Assembly: GCA_028583605.1 (NCBI GenBank)
Contig: CM053326.1
Coordinates: 36,240,931-36,304,930, forward strand
Length of the DNA stretch: 64,000 bases
Origin: Dastarcus helophoroides
Lineage: Eukaryota; Arthropoda; Insecta; Coleoptera; Bothrideridae
Direction: 5' to 3'
Notes under the pieces: model-generated
The model's database searches: none
What the model saw: only the letters and a program-made list of their open reading frames with translations
What the model was told of the DNA's origin: nothing
Part shown: positions 35,480 to 48,200 of the stretch, in pieces
How positions within the stretch are numbered: position 1 is the stretch's first letter
Layout of the letters: each line of letters opens with the position of its first letter
Position numbers and translations under genes: made by a program

Positions 35480-37220
35480 TAAACAGCTTTTTTTCTCCAA
35501 ACTTTGACCTGATTTTAAAAATTTGGATTCTTTTCAAAATGTTGACTTTTTGAAAATTCCAACTACTCCAAAATCTCTAAAATTTTGTCTTATTTGGACG
35601 TATTTTAATTTTTTTTGGAACTATTTACTTTTTTTATAATTTTGTTTCTTGTTAAACATTTTATTTTTGAAAATTTCAACTTCTCCAAAGTCTCCAAAAT
35701 TCTGTCTTATTTGGAAGTATTTTCATTTTTTTTGGACTATTTTCTTTTTTTATAACTTTTGTTCCTGTTAAACATTTTATTTTTGCAAACTTCAACTGTT
35801 TTAAAAGGTTCATTTTCAATATTTCAAAGTTTTTAAATATTTTGAAGTTATAAATAAAAATAACATACTGAACAAATTCGATTTTTTTAAATTGTTTGAC
35901 CTAGTTTTTGAACATTTTAACCTTCTTTGACATTTCGAAATGAAATATCAATTTTTTTGGAAAACTGACCATCCAAAATCCAAATCCAATTTTTTCAAAA
36001 CATTTTAATCCTTTTCCAATATTAAAAATTTTTCAAAGTTTTAAGTTTTGCAAACATCGACTCTCTTGAGTGTTTTGATTTTTTTAAATTCCACTTTTTA
36101 TCAAAATTTTGGCTTTCAATAAATTGTGACTTTTTTTAAAAAGTCTGCCTTTGATTTTTATTAAAAATTCTGAAGCATTTTTCGACTTCTTTTAAGCATT
36201 TCGTCATTATATTTCGAAAACTTCGAAATTCAAATTTTCTAATTTTTTTTTAAGTTTCCACTATTTTAAGTGTTTGCTTATTCTGTTAATCGCAAGACTT
36301 GTTCAGTTGCACCTTTCCTTAGAATTTTGATTTATGTTCTGAACTCTGAATTATTTGAAAATATTTAGACAAGATTTTGATATTTTCTCAAAATTGTGAT
36401 TTTTTTAAATGTTGATTTTTTTCTATAAATTTGATCATGTTGAAAAATGGACTTTTGAAAATTTCCACCTTTTTTAAAATTTCCGTTTTGGTCTAATTTT
36501 TTAAAATTTTTCAGTTTTGACATTCTCAAAAAGAGTTTTTTTTTCAAAATTTTGGACTTTTTTTCGAGGTTTCAACTTTTATGTAGTAAACTAAATTGTA
36601 TTTGAAATCATTTGATTTTATTTAATTTTTACCTTATTGAAAAATTCCATTTTTCTCAGAATTCAACATTTTAAATATTTTCAAAATTTTCACTTTTTTT
36701 AAAAATTTTGTCCCTTCATCGTCAAAATTTCGTTTTTTTCTCGAAGCTATAACTTTTTCAGAATTTGATTTTTTGAAAAATTTCTTCCTTTTTCAAAATT
36801 TCGATTTTTTTCTCAAAATTTTGTTTTTTTTATAAATCTGAATATGTTGAAACATTTTTTCTGAACCTGCACCTTTTTTTTAAACTGCGCCTTTTTAAAA
36901 TTCTCGAATTTTTCCATAATTTTCACTTTTTTGAAAATTTTTACCTTCCATCACCCAAATTTGTACTTTTTTCGAAGTTATGGCATTTCTTAGAATTCGA
37001 AGTTTTTTCAAATTTTCTATCGTTTACCAAAAGTTTCGGCATTTTTTTCAAAAAATTTTTGAGAGTGTTGATCGTTGTCCCGAAAATTGGAAATTTTGTA
37101 ATGTTAATTTTTTGAAAAATTCGCCTGTTCCATGTTTTTTTTATTCTTTTTTAAAATCTAATTTATCAAAGTACGAAGTTTTAAATTTTAAAGAAATTCC
37201 ATAAAACGAATTCAAGAATT
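35480..37220 (+). repeat. T-rich interspersed repeat block
   Basis: Dense tttcaaaattttgac-type strings, as in 4128-6830. A local direct duplication is visible: the segment 'ccaaaatctctaaaattttgtcttatttgg' near 35570 recurs near 35690. No gene is seen. Confidence 0.55.
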
Positions 37221-37222
37221 AA

Positions 37223-39227
37223 CTAAATTTCGTTTTTAAGTCTACCATTTAAAGGAGCATTTTTTGCATTTAAACAGAGAAGTTTATAAAAAAAGTCCAA
37301 ATTTATAAGTATTTTCATAAAAAATGCAACGTGGGGAACCATTTTTAAAAACATTTTAGAGCTTCTTCTTGAGATGTAGATATTATTTCCAAATTATCGT
37401 GAAAGTTTTGTAAAAATTCAAAGATTTTTTGACCTTTATCCCTGCATTATAACATTTGTTTGGAATTTTTAACTTTAAATAGAAAAATAATTCAGAAAAA
37501 GACAAAATATGTACTGACCACGAGCAAAAATTTAGATAAATTTGTGTAAACACGCTGATCAACAATACGAGCTCTAAAAGCTTATAGGCAACTTTAAATA
37601 CAACCTTATGTATTTTATTTATTACATAGAAATTATCCATCGGTTAGCGCCCATTTTTACTATGTTTAGCGGCTGAATATTGACAAATTTTCTTTTAGTG
37701 CTCACCTACGTATTACTGGGAATATCTGCATAAAATGTCATACTCCTAGACTTGCCTGCTTAGACTGTGCATTGTCTGTCGAGCAGTGCTTATTGTTATT
37801 ATTATTAAATATATTTTGATCATTGGGGGGCAAGAAACTCCCCAAAATCCACATTTTTTAATTATTTTGTCAAAATTCTCACCCTTTCAGTAATGGATTT
37901 CCCCAATTTCTATGCGTTTTGCATCCGTTTAATTAACCATGATTTTTTTATATCATCCGCCAACGATGCTCTAAAGTGGAACAACTCGAACAAGATTACA
38001 TTCAAATATCGTCGCATTTTCAAATTTGTTGTATAATTATTATTAAATATGGTTTTTCAGTTATCAAACTTTAATTTTTCAAAATCAATCTTATAATTAT
38101 TTCGCATATAAGTTGTGAATAAAAAATGTTGGTTTTTAAAACGGTTTTTTATTTCATTACATACTTTCACCCTTATTTTTATTTTCCTAGAGAAATAGTT
38201 TTAAAAAATCCCTTTTTTTTTTGCTTGGCTGCATTATATTAGTAAGGAATAAATGTGTTAAATTTAAAATTTTTATGGCCAACAGTTTCAGATTTGCGTG
38301 GACATCTTATTCAGTCAGTCAATTTCTTCTTGTTGTACAAATACATAATTACCATTTGATATTCAAACATTCTATTTGAGACATATTATGTGTAGATTAA
38401 AAAAATATCTTTCAATATAACTGGAAGGAATAAAAATAAAATAGTAAAAAATTTATTAGCGAAAAGTTTTATTTAGTTTGACTAGGAAATAATATTGTAC
38501 AGCCTTGTAAATTTTTTGTATAAAGTGCAACTTCTAGTTTAAAAATAATGTAGTTTTAGTTAAGTTGTAACTATCCTAACACACAGTAACAACTGTTTCA
38601 ACTAGTTTTCCTTAGAATAATAAAGTTCGTTTGTTTTAAGTTTTGACTTCACCAGTTTAATGTTTAAAAATAAAATTTGATGGTGTTTGTAAAATACCAT
38701 ATTTTGGATCTTTAGTATTTCAAACCAATGTTATGGATTTTCTAATTAATGAATCTTACAATTGTTATTAGAAAAAACATTTTCCTTGATTTTTTTGATT
38801 TATCAAGAATAGGAAAATTTGTAGATCCATTAGTTATCTTCTGTGTACACATATCATTTTACAAAAATATTTTATATGTATAACAATTCAACATTTGCAC
38901 AATTTAAAATTATAAGACACCAACGATTTATTTACATATTCTTCTAACAAAGTTACAGTTACCAAAATATATATTGATAAAGAACTAAAAAATACTTGTC
39001 TCTTCTATAAGATTCATTCAATATACTAACTACAATTAATTTTATTTATACATAGAACATATTGCTATTCGTTGGTAATAAACCCTATTTAATTATATAA
39101 AGTATTTTTTTTTTAATTTTCTTATCTTTGTACATAAAAATATCACACCATGATCATAGACTTGAGGAAATGTGAATTGGTTAGAAAGCATAACCGTAAA
39201 ATTCAGACAGATCATGTTCGGCCATTG
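37223..39227. other. Intergenic between repeats and SNMP1 copy B
   Basis: AT-rich and gene-free. It contains the likely 3' UTR of the downstream minus-strand gene; TTTATT at 39041-39046 is AATAAA on that strand, about 180 bases after its stop. Confidence 0.5.
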
Positions 39228-42200
39228 CTAGTACTTGTCAATTTCATTCTCAGACATCGCGTGATTGACATGTCCTTCAAAGCCACCCACTCTACTTATT
39301 CCATTCTGTTGATCAGGCCCTTTATTCACTGGCTGCACCTTATGAACCGGGGTTATATCAGCTCCTCCACTTTTTTTAAAGTGCAAATACCCAGCCGCTC
39401 CAAGTCCAGCCAAAGAACACAAAATGATAACCCATTTTGAAATTTTCACTATTTTCATAATTTTAAAGAAGTCTTTCAGCTGCTTCGTGTAAGTTATATT
39501 TAATTCAACACCCTATTAAATTAAATAAAGATTATCAACTGCTCCAACACATACAAATTACTTACTTCCTCAACCCAAAATATAGGATGAACTAGAGTTG
39601 GTAAATTGTTGAATAATGGCACTTTATCAATCGGTTCAAGAGGCATGGAAAATTGTAGCCTTTTCTTGGCGTAAACTGGACTCCCTGTTGTCTGTAATTT
39701 AGTAAATATAATATCTGGATTTTAAGCAAATAATTCCACGTACTGGTTCGAAAAGAATTTTAATTCCATGTTTGTCCTTTTGCGGGCTTAATCCCTCAAC
39801 TGCATTTAGATAACTCACATCAGATTCATAGAAGTGTGGCAGAGATATGTAAAGCGGGAGGCCAACACATTTATATAGATCCATAAGACCCTTCTTCAGG
39901 CAGGTTTCGGGTGTTAAACAGTAACATTTCTCATCAGCATTCTTCGACATATCACCCAATGTGGCTGAATATTCTCTAACTGGTATGCCGTCATATTTAG
40001 TTTTTCTGTCGAATACTGCTGCCAGCGACCTGTAAATATTAAAAACAATTAATGTTTTAAGTAGGAAGTTAATTTCTTAAAAAGCACCTGCACATGTCGG
40101 GAGCAAAAGAGACCAAACCTTCCTCGGCTTTTAAAAATGGAGGAAAAATAGTCCCGTCAGTTCCTCGAATCTGATTGCATTCTTTCGTCGGCCAGATTTC
40201 CATTTCCGCTTGACCATCGTACTGCAGAATTCTGCCCAAATCGTGACTATCTTTTTTACCACGATATACTTTAAACGTTTTCCCAGGGGTACCGTTTTTC
40301 TAAAATCAACCCATCGTCATTTCACATTTAAAAAACAAATAATGGTAAAAACTAAGGATTTTACTAAACCATATTTGTTTGAAATGATTCTAGCAGTTGT
40401 ACAATTGGCAATTTTATATTAGCACGGTTTGCAATGTACCTACTCTAATATGGGATAAGGATTTTGAAAAAAATCTGAAAATATTACTTCGTAAACGTAC
40501 TTAAAAAACCACTGTTTTTGCAATGGAACGTTAATTGATGGATACCACAGACAAAAAGGTGACAATACAACAAGGAGTATAATGTCGCGTGTTTAAATAA
40601 CATAAGCCTCAATTAGATGGTACGAGCTTAAATTTGTTCTTCTTTCGAAACTAACTCATGTCAGCAGGTGCAAGCTTTGTTTTTAAAGTTAAATGCAGAC
40701 TTTTCAGATATTGCATTCAGGTACTGAGTTTTATATTTGATTAAGGATATTTTATGTATCATGGAAGAATATTCTTTGAAGAACATAAAAAACCAAATGG
40801 TGAGTTATTTCGACAACATAATCAATACTCACAGGTCCTAATAAAGAAAATCCAAGTTCTGTATCCGATAAATGCTTCAGATCCTTAGCTTCGGTCCTTA
40901 ATTGGGTGCATACAGCTTTTCCTGCGAAGTCTTTTACACTACAGTCTATAACGACACTGTCAAAGAGAATATCTTTGGCTTTTGCTGTTAGATACACAGA
41001 CTGAGGATCTTTGTAAATGGATTTAATGGCTTTAGCAACCAGATTAAGCATTGCTGGTTTCTGTCTATTTACTGTGTTTACCATACCCTGAAACATATAC
41101 AAAGAAATAAGAAACAGCACATTATACCATCGTTTGCAGTGGTCAATTTCTCTGGATAATCGAGGGTGATGAGATTAAGAAACTTTTATGAAAATCGTAC
41201 CTAAAAATCCGCATCTTTTTACTAATCGGTTGTGTTGTTGTGGTATTTTAAAGCATCTTACCAAAAAATCACCAAAAAGAGTTTTTGTGGAAAAGCATCG
41301 TAAAATAAAGAAAAAGCATAAAATTAGTATTCAGGTGATTCAAAATTCGGTAACCTAACCTATCTTATGAAAATATTTTTGGAGACAAGATAAGACTTTT
41401 CTTCCTCTTGAGAATGATTTTGTTTTTGGAGCCGGTACGACAGGCCAAGTATCTGTAAAGTTTTACTACCAGTCGCAAATATACATCCTGATTTTTGGGC
41501 TCTGTACGCCTATCCTTTAGGTCATACTTATGATTAATGTCAATACCCATGTTTGACGGCTGAAAAAAAGAGGAAAGAGCAATTAAAGAGCCACCTCCAG
41601 GCATTCTGGAGGCATTACTGGAGATGGCGAAATAATCGGCTTTTCTTCTTTTTCAGCCGTCAAACGTGGGTCAGTACGCCTAACCTTTTGGTCATACTTA
41701 TGATTAATGTTAATAGCCATGCTGACCAAAAGGTTAGGCGTACTGAGCAGAGGCGCTCTCGAACGCCTCCACTGAGCCCAAAAGTCACGCTGTATATTTG
41801 CGTCCTTTAGCAAAACTTACAGATACTTGATCCGTCGTGCCTGCTCCAAATTTAACAAAATCATTCTCAAGAGATTGTTTATGAGCAAGATTAACAAGCC
41901 CCCAATCTCATTAGCCAGAATAGTGTGTTTATTTTTCTTCCTGTTACGGGCTCTATCGGTTCGAATAGATTACCACGTGTTAATTACACCACTTCATTAC
42001 CAAATTAACGAGGCACACTTCAACTAAACAGTAACTCACTACTTATTTACTAATTGCTAACCCACTAACTACACTGACTTCTAACTTACTGACTCGAGGA
42101 AAAGCTGACCGCCTTTTATAGTTCTAGCTTCTAGAACTTTTCGGCAGATAAGGCTTATCGTTTGCCGAAATTTCTGGAACGCTTATCTGCCATTTGTTTC

Positions 42201-45200
42201 GTTATCGCGGCTGCTTTCCCCTTATAAGATCCTTCTAGAAACTTTTTTTATTTACTAAATCTAATAATTCTATTTTAAATTATATTCCATCTATTTACAT
42301 TGCGTTACATTCCTATAAACATGTGTCCTAAAATGCACCTCTTACGAGTTACAGCGATCCTGTCCGGTAGCCTGCAGAAGAATAGAGTTGTATCGCGGCG
42401 GAGGTTGGTGGCATTTTCAATATCTGTTCCAAAATAATAGAAACAGCAAAAAAAAATAAAATGCTCCCTAAGCTTAGTTAGATTTAACTGATGATTATTT
42501 TGACAAACTTTACTTGCACACGACTTTCTTAAAAACAGTATCAGAAAAGTGCAAGAGTTTAAAATGTTAGATTTTTTCACAACTAATTCGATGACCTTGT
42601 TTGATTTTAAAGTTTTCCAGTAAGAACACAAAATTTTGACCAAGAAAAGTGTAAGTCTATCTACCTATGGTTAAATTTACAGTGCTTTTGGAGAAAAAAA
42701 TAAATAGAGAACCCAAAAAATCAGGGGTTTGCAAATTTTCTGAAGATTTAGTCAACATATGTAGTCACAATTTGGCATAATTAAGTTTTCTTGCGCAAGT
42801 TACGATGGCTGTAGCTGTAGCTGTAGCTCGGAAGGGATGCATTTTAGAACACATGTATAAAGAAAATGTCTTACAATTAGTTTGATCCCAAAAATAGCAT
42901 ATGTGCATTGAATTTTAAATTGCTCTGTATACAAGTGGTGAAGAATTTCAAATAGACAAAAGAGCCATTATGCCCAAAATCCAGGTAAATGACGATGTTT
43001 TTAAGTTGTTCTTATAAGGAATTACCAGCCCTTGGCGACATATTTTACAACACCAAACATTTTTTGAATAGTTTTTGTTTAGGAGATAAAAAAATCCTTT
43101 AAAAAATGAAAAGTATATACTCCGTATTCCAAAGACGGTACTTATAAGAGGGCTTGGTTATATAAAAAAGTTATATTGTTTCTACTAATTTGTCTCCTGA
43201 AATTTCACTCTTAGAAAGCGAACCATCCTGTACAATGCAAATGATCGCTAAAATTTAGCACATAAGGAAGTGAAAATGTGTATCAAATTTTAGATGTGAT
43301 GAATCATCTTTCAGGTTGCATCCTCTTAACAAATAAAACGAATGTTAGGATTTAAAGTTGGCTTCTGCAAAATGCTGTGTATTTATAAGTCTCTATTAAA
43401 TAGTCAATATATATTTATTTATTTTTTAAGTTTAATCCACTCACAAAGGGTAACCTCATTATGCTTTCAAAGCACTGCAAGTAGGATACGGAAACAAGGA
43501 TAGATTGTGATGAGCCGCCTTCTTAAACAAGAATAGGTTGTAATTTTTGGGGAAAATTCCTTTTGATAACAAGTTCCACAACTTGGAAGTTCTATAGAAA
43601 AAAAAATCTCCGTAGACAGAAGGCCCCACTATCTCAAGCTGGACCTCACAGGAATTTGCTGTCTCCGACTGTCTAGTACGCCTCAAGAATCTTGCCCTCA
43701 GGGAGATCAATCCTATTAGTTCCTATAAGCATCTTCCATGATAGTACTTGTAGAAAAGAGACAAGTCACCAACCATACGCCTGTGCTCTAGTGTTTCGAG
43801 AGAATCGGTCAGACTCTCGTCATCAATTAGGCGAATCGCTCTTCTTTGAATTGAATCCAAGAGAGCTAAAGTGTGTTTTGGGGCTGAACTCCAAACATGC
43901 CAACAGTATTCGAGTGTTGGCCTAACTTGAGCTTTGTATAGTGTTAATAGCTGGTGGGATGTGAAGTACTTTTTAGCTCTAAAAAGAAAGCCTAGCTTCT
44001 GAGAGGCGGATTTGGCAATGGCGAGCACATGATCGTCCCAAGAGAAGTTATTGCTCGCATTTACTCTTAGGATAGATAGATTAGATTCCATCGGAAGGAT
44101 TTTACCGTCCATTGGTATGTTTGTTGCATTATCTCTTGATGTTTTCTTAGAGAAAACAGCGGCCTGGAAGCATTGAAGTCTACCAAATTGTTCTTACCCC
44201 ATTCTAAAATAATCTCAAGATCCCAATTAATCGTCTGTATCTGCTGTTCCCTTAGTCGATCTGAAGCAGCGATAGACAATGGTTTGTCGGAGAGACACGA
44301 GGTTACTATCACCTGCGTAGCTGTATATAGGATTGGAAGTTGAAGCTAAGAGTCGTTTATGTGTAACAGAAATAAAATAGGAAACAGAAGAGACCCCTGA
44401 GGCACCCTTGCGTTAATCGCAAATGTCTCGGATGAGATGCCATCGACAAAGACCTGAAGAGATCTGTCAGCGAGAAAATTGGATATCAAATGACAGAGTC
44501 CAGGAAGAAGACCATAAGATGTTAATTGGGCGAGTAGAGATCGGTGGCAGACTCTGTCGAAAGCCTTTGAGATATCCAAAGCCACAATCCTAGCCTCACC
44601 ATGTTTTTCCATAGCTGAGTTACAGATATGAGTAACATATGCCAGTAGATCGCCAGTGGAACGTTGTTGTCTAAAACCGTATTGCCTGTCGGAGATAATT
44701 CTATTTTCCTGCATATATTTAAGAATCTTAATGTTGATAACCTTTTCCATCACTTTAGAAATAACGGGTAACAAAGATATTGGGCGATAGTTGTTAGCCA
44801 GGTTCCTTTTTCCCTTTTTAGGGATAGGCTGCACTCTAGCAGATTTCCAGATGTTAGGAAATACACCTTTGTTGTAAGAGAGTGTGAACAATTTGCTTGG
44901 AACAAGAGTCAACTCTGGGGCGCACTTCTTAAGAACAATAGCGGGAATACCATCAAAGCTAGAAGCTTTCGAGGTGTCGAGCTCAAGAAGAATCTTCCTA
45001 ATTATGTGTTGTCTGAAAATAACTTCAGGAATCGATTTGTCAACCTTAGGGTGAACAGAAGGTTCTGCGTTTCGAGAATCAAGATTGGAATTTTCAGCAA
45101 ACATTAAGGCAAGCAGGTCAGCCTTTTCCTTGGTATTTTCCTCGAGATAGGATGGAAAATTTGAAGGTGTAAAAAACTTTCCAATCGACTTTGCAAATCT

Positions 45201-48200
45201 CCAAAGGACCTGGAAACGTTGATACGGACAGTTGATAAGCCTCTGGCGCATTTTACGATCGAAATCACCTTTTGCCTCGTCAATAACCTATTTACAAGAA
45301 TTTCGTGCATCTACAAATATGGTCCGAGTCTCGACTGAAGGATTATTTCGCCAACGACGATATGCGCGATTTTTGCAGGAGACAGCCCGAGCACATTTTT
45401 TTCTGAAACAAGATTTACTGGAGGCAGACTTGCTTTTTTTTAGGAGTGAGGAATTGAGCATTCCAGACCAATCAGGATAGTTTCCGTGATGGATTCGGCG
45501 ACTAAGGAAGGGTTGTCTGAGTTAAAGCAGACTTCCTGCCATGGGCAAGATGCAAATAAGTCTCTTAATTCTTCCCAGTTTGCCGAGTTAAAATGCCAAA
45601 CCCTACGGGACTGCGTCTGGGAAGAAGGTGGTATATGAAGCGAGCGAGAGGCTGCTACAAGCTCGTGATCCGAATTTCCAAGCGGTGATGTCATAGAGAT
45701 TTTATACGAACTTGATGAATTTGTAAGGAAAAGGTCGAGTAGATTAGGTTGATGGGTATCTACATCAGAAATTCTTGTGGGTTCATCAACTAATTGCGAT
45801 AGTCCACAAGTGATGGCAAAAGCCTCTGCCACCCTTCCCGCGTCGTCAGTTTGGGAAGAAAACCTTAACCAGGGAATGTTGTGTACGTTGAAGTCACCGA
45901 GAAAAACAAAATATATAAAACTAAATGAACAACATATAAAATATGACAAAGTGGCACATAGGTTGTTGTTATCCTCTTGGAAATAGAAAGATACGAAGAT
46001 GCGAGCTTAGAGAAGATGTTTTTGGAATGAGATCTGGTATAAAATATTTTGCTAGTTTGCACAAATCGAAAAACTTACAACAATCAGCGGGTGTAATATG
46101 GTAACTTCCGTATCTCCACTAATGCAATCATCAGATATTGGGTATGCAATGAAAACATCAACTGGATTATAGTTCATTGTGTCTTCCTCATCATTGTCTA
46201 AGATACTGACTTTTGATTTCCATTCCCTAAAACGCATTAAAATTAATATTAAATCAAAATAAATTAGTCTAAATTTGAAATAAACTGAAAACATGTAGTA
46301 AATATAACTATGAGACTTCAAACTATTTAAAGATGTAATATGCAGGGTGTTTTCAAACCAAAACTGTTACAAATAGCACCTGTCAACCTAGAGCTTAAAA
46401 GAACACGTTTGTTTAAAAATGAATTTAGTAAAGTGTTCACCACTTAAGAGATTCAACTCTTTAAAATGTTGAAAAAAATTGCATTAGCGGTTGCAATTTG
46501 AGAACCAAAAAAGGATATAAAAGTCAAATTTCCTATTAGTGTATATGCAACTTCTTAAAAATCTTTCGGAAATTTCTGTCACTTAAAGTGGTTGAAACAG
46601 ACACCCTTCAAGTTATTTTTTAATACAACTTATTTGACAAAAGGTGATGTTTGTGCTACTTTTTTCAAAAACACTCTTCTGTAGAGCATAAATACAAAAC
46701 TTACTGATAGCAGAATGGTCCAACCTGTCTAAGTTTGGGCTTTTGACCCGCTTGAACCTCCATCGGATTTGTTACATTAAACATGTATATTTTAAAGTCC
46801 AGTGCAAACGGTACTTTCGTGAAAAGACCTCTGATTTCGTTTCCGGGTAGCAACGCCGTCATCTGTAACAAAAAAATATTTTAATATTGTTGGCTCCAAA
46901 GACAAAGTTTAAATACTGGAAAAACCGTCAGATTCTAGACGTTTATAGATAACTAGCTTTTACATGCGACTTTATCAGGAACTTGAATAAATAAATGACT
47001 TTATTATAGAAAATAGTTATAAAGTCTGGGAATTTTTTGGGATAAAAAGCAGTTAGCTAAACCTTTTGACTTATAAGGTAGCTCTGTGCCAATTTTTCTC
47101 ATAATTGCTTAAGTAATTGAGCCGTTAAAAGCCAAGAAACATACAAAAACGCGTTTATCTGTTGGCATATTTAATAGTTTTGGAATTCCTACACTTTAAT
47201 AACAATACACTCTACCAGATCAAGGCGATTCATCAATGGAAATAGTAATATATTGTTGCATGCTTATCGGTTCGAAATGATTACTAACACTTGCTGAATA
47301 ATACGCACTTTATTTCTAAACTTAACTCCGAACACCACCACTCAAAAATTAACTCACTTATTGACTTCTGGCCACTAACTCACTAATTAACTACACTGAC
47401 TAACTGACTCTAATTAACTCGAAAAGCGTCCGCCTTATATAGTTTTCGCTTCCGGGTTCTAAAAGTTTTCGACAGATAAGGTTTATCGTTGGCCGAAATT
47501 TCTGGAACGCTTATCTGCCGTTTGCTTCATTATCGCTGCCGCTTTTCCTTATCAGATCTTTCTAGAAAATTTTCTTAAGTTCTAAATTCTACAATTTACA
47601 TGTCGTTACAATATAATATCCAAATGGATTACAAATATTATTCTCAATTATGGATCTTTTTGGATTACATGTAAATGCGGGTTTTTGAAACCATATTGCA
47701 GATTATTATAAATCTTTTTTTTTTCCTAAAGCACTGAACTAAACACTATGGCTTGTGATTAAGTCCCAAGAAGGTTTCACCCCTTTACCACATCGGCAAT
47801 TAAATAAATAATTACGCTGCAAAGTAATTATTTATTTAATTGCCAGTGTGGTAAAGGGGTGAAACCTTCTTTGGATCTTCTTTGTTTTATGAAATATATT
47901 TAGCTAATTGCGACGATTCAAGGAAAAGTTTACCAGCAATCGATATTTGTTTAATAAAACATTCATAAAGTGACGACATTTAACAGGGAATCTTTTAACC
48001 CTCTGAAAAGTTATAACATTGTTTTGACTTGTACTTAGTCTGGAAAACTTTTCTTATTACGCTGTCATTATGAAAATTACATGCTTAAATAATATTTCTC
48101 GAACGCTACTGAAAAACGTTTTTTAATGATACAAAAGTTGACCATCCCACTACTTTTGTCTTTATTTTTAGAGACATGTTGTGCATTAACTGCAATTTTA

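Noticed and set aside
39150..39440. Plus-strand 96-codon frame
   Set aside because: Antisense of the last exon of SNMP1 copy B; no family resemblance.
43692..43925. Plus-strand 77-codon frame
   Set aside because: Antisense of the LINE C-terminal coding region.
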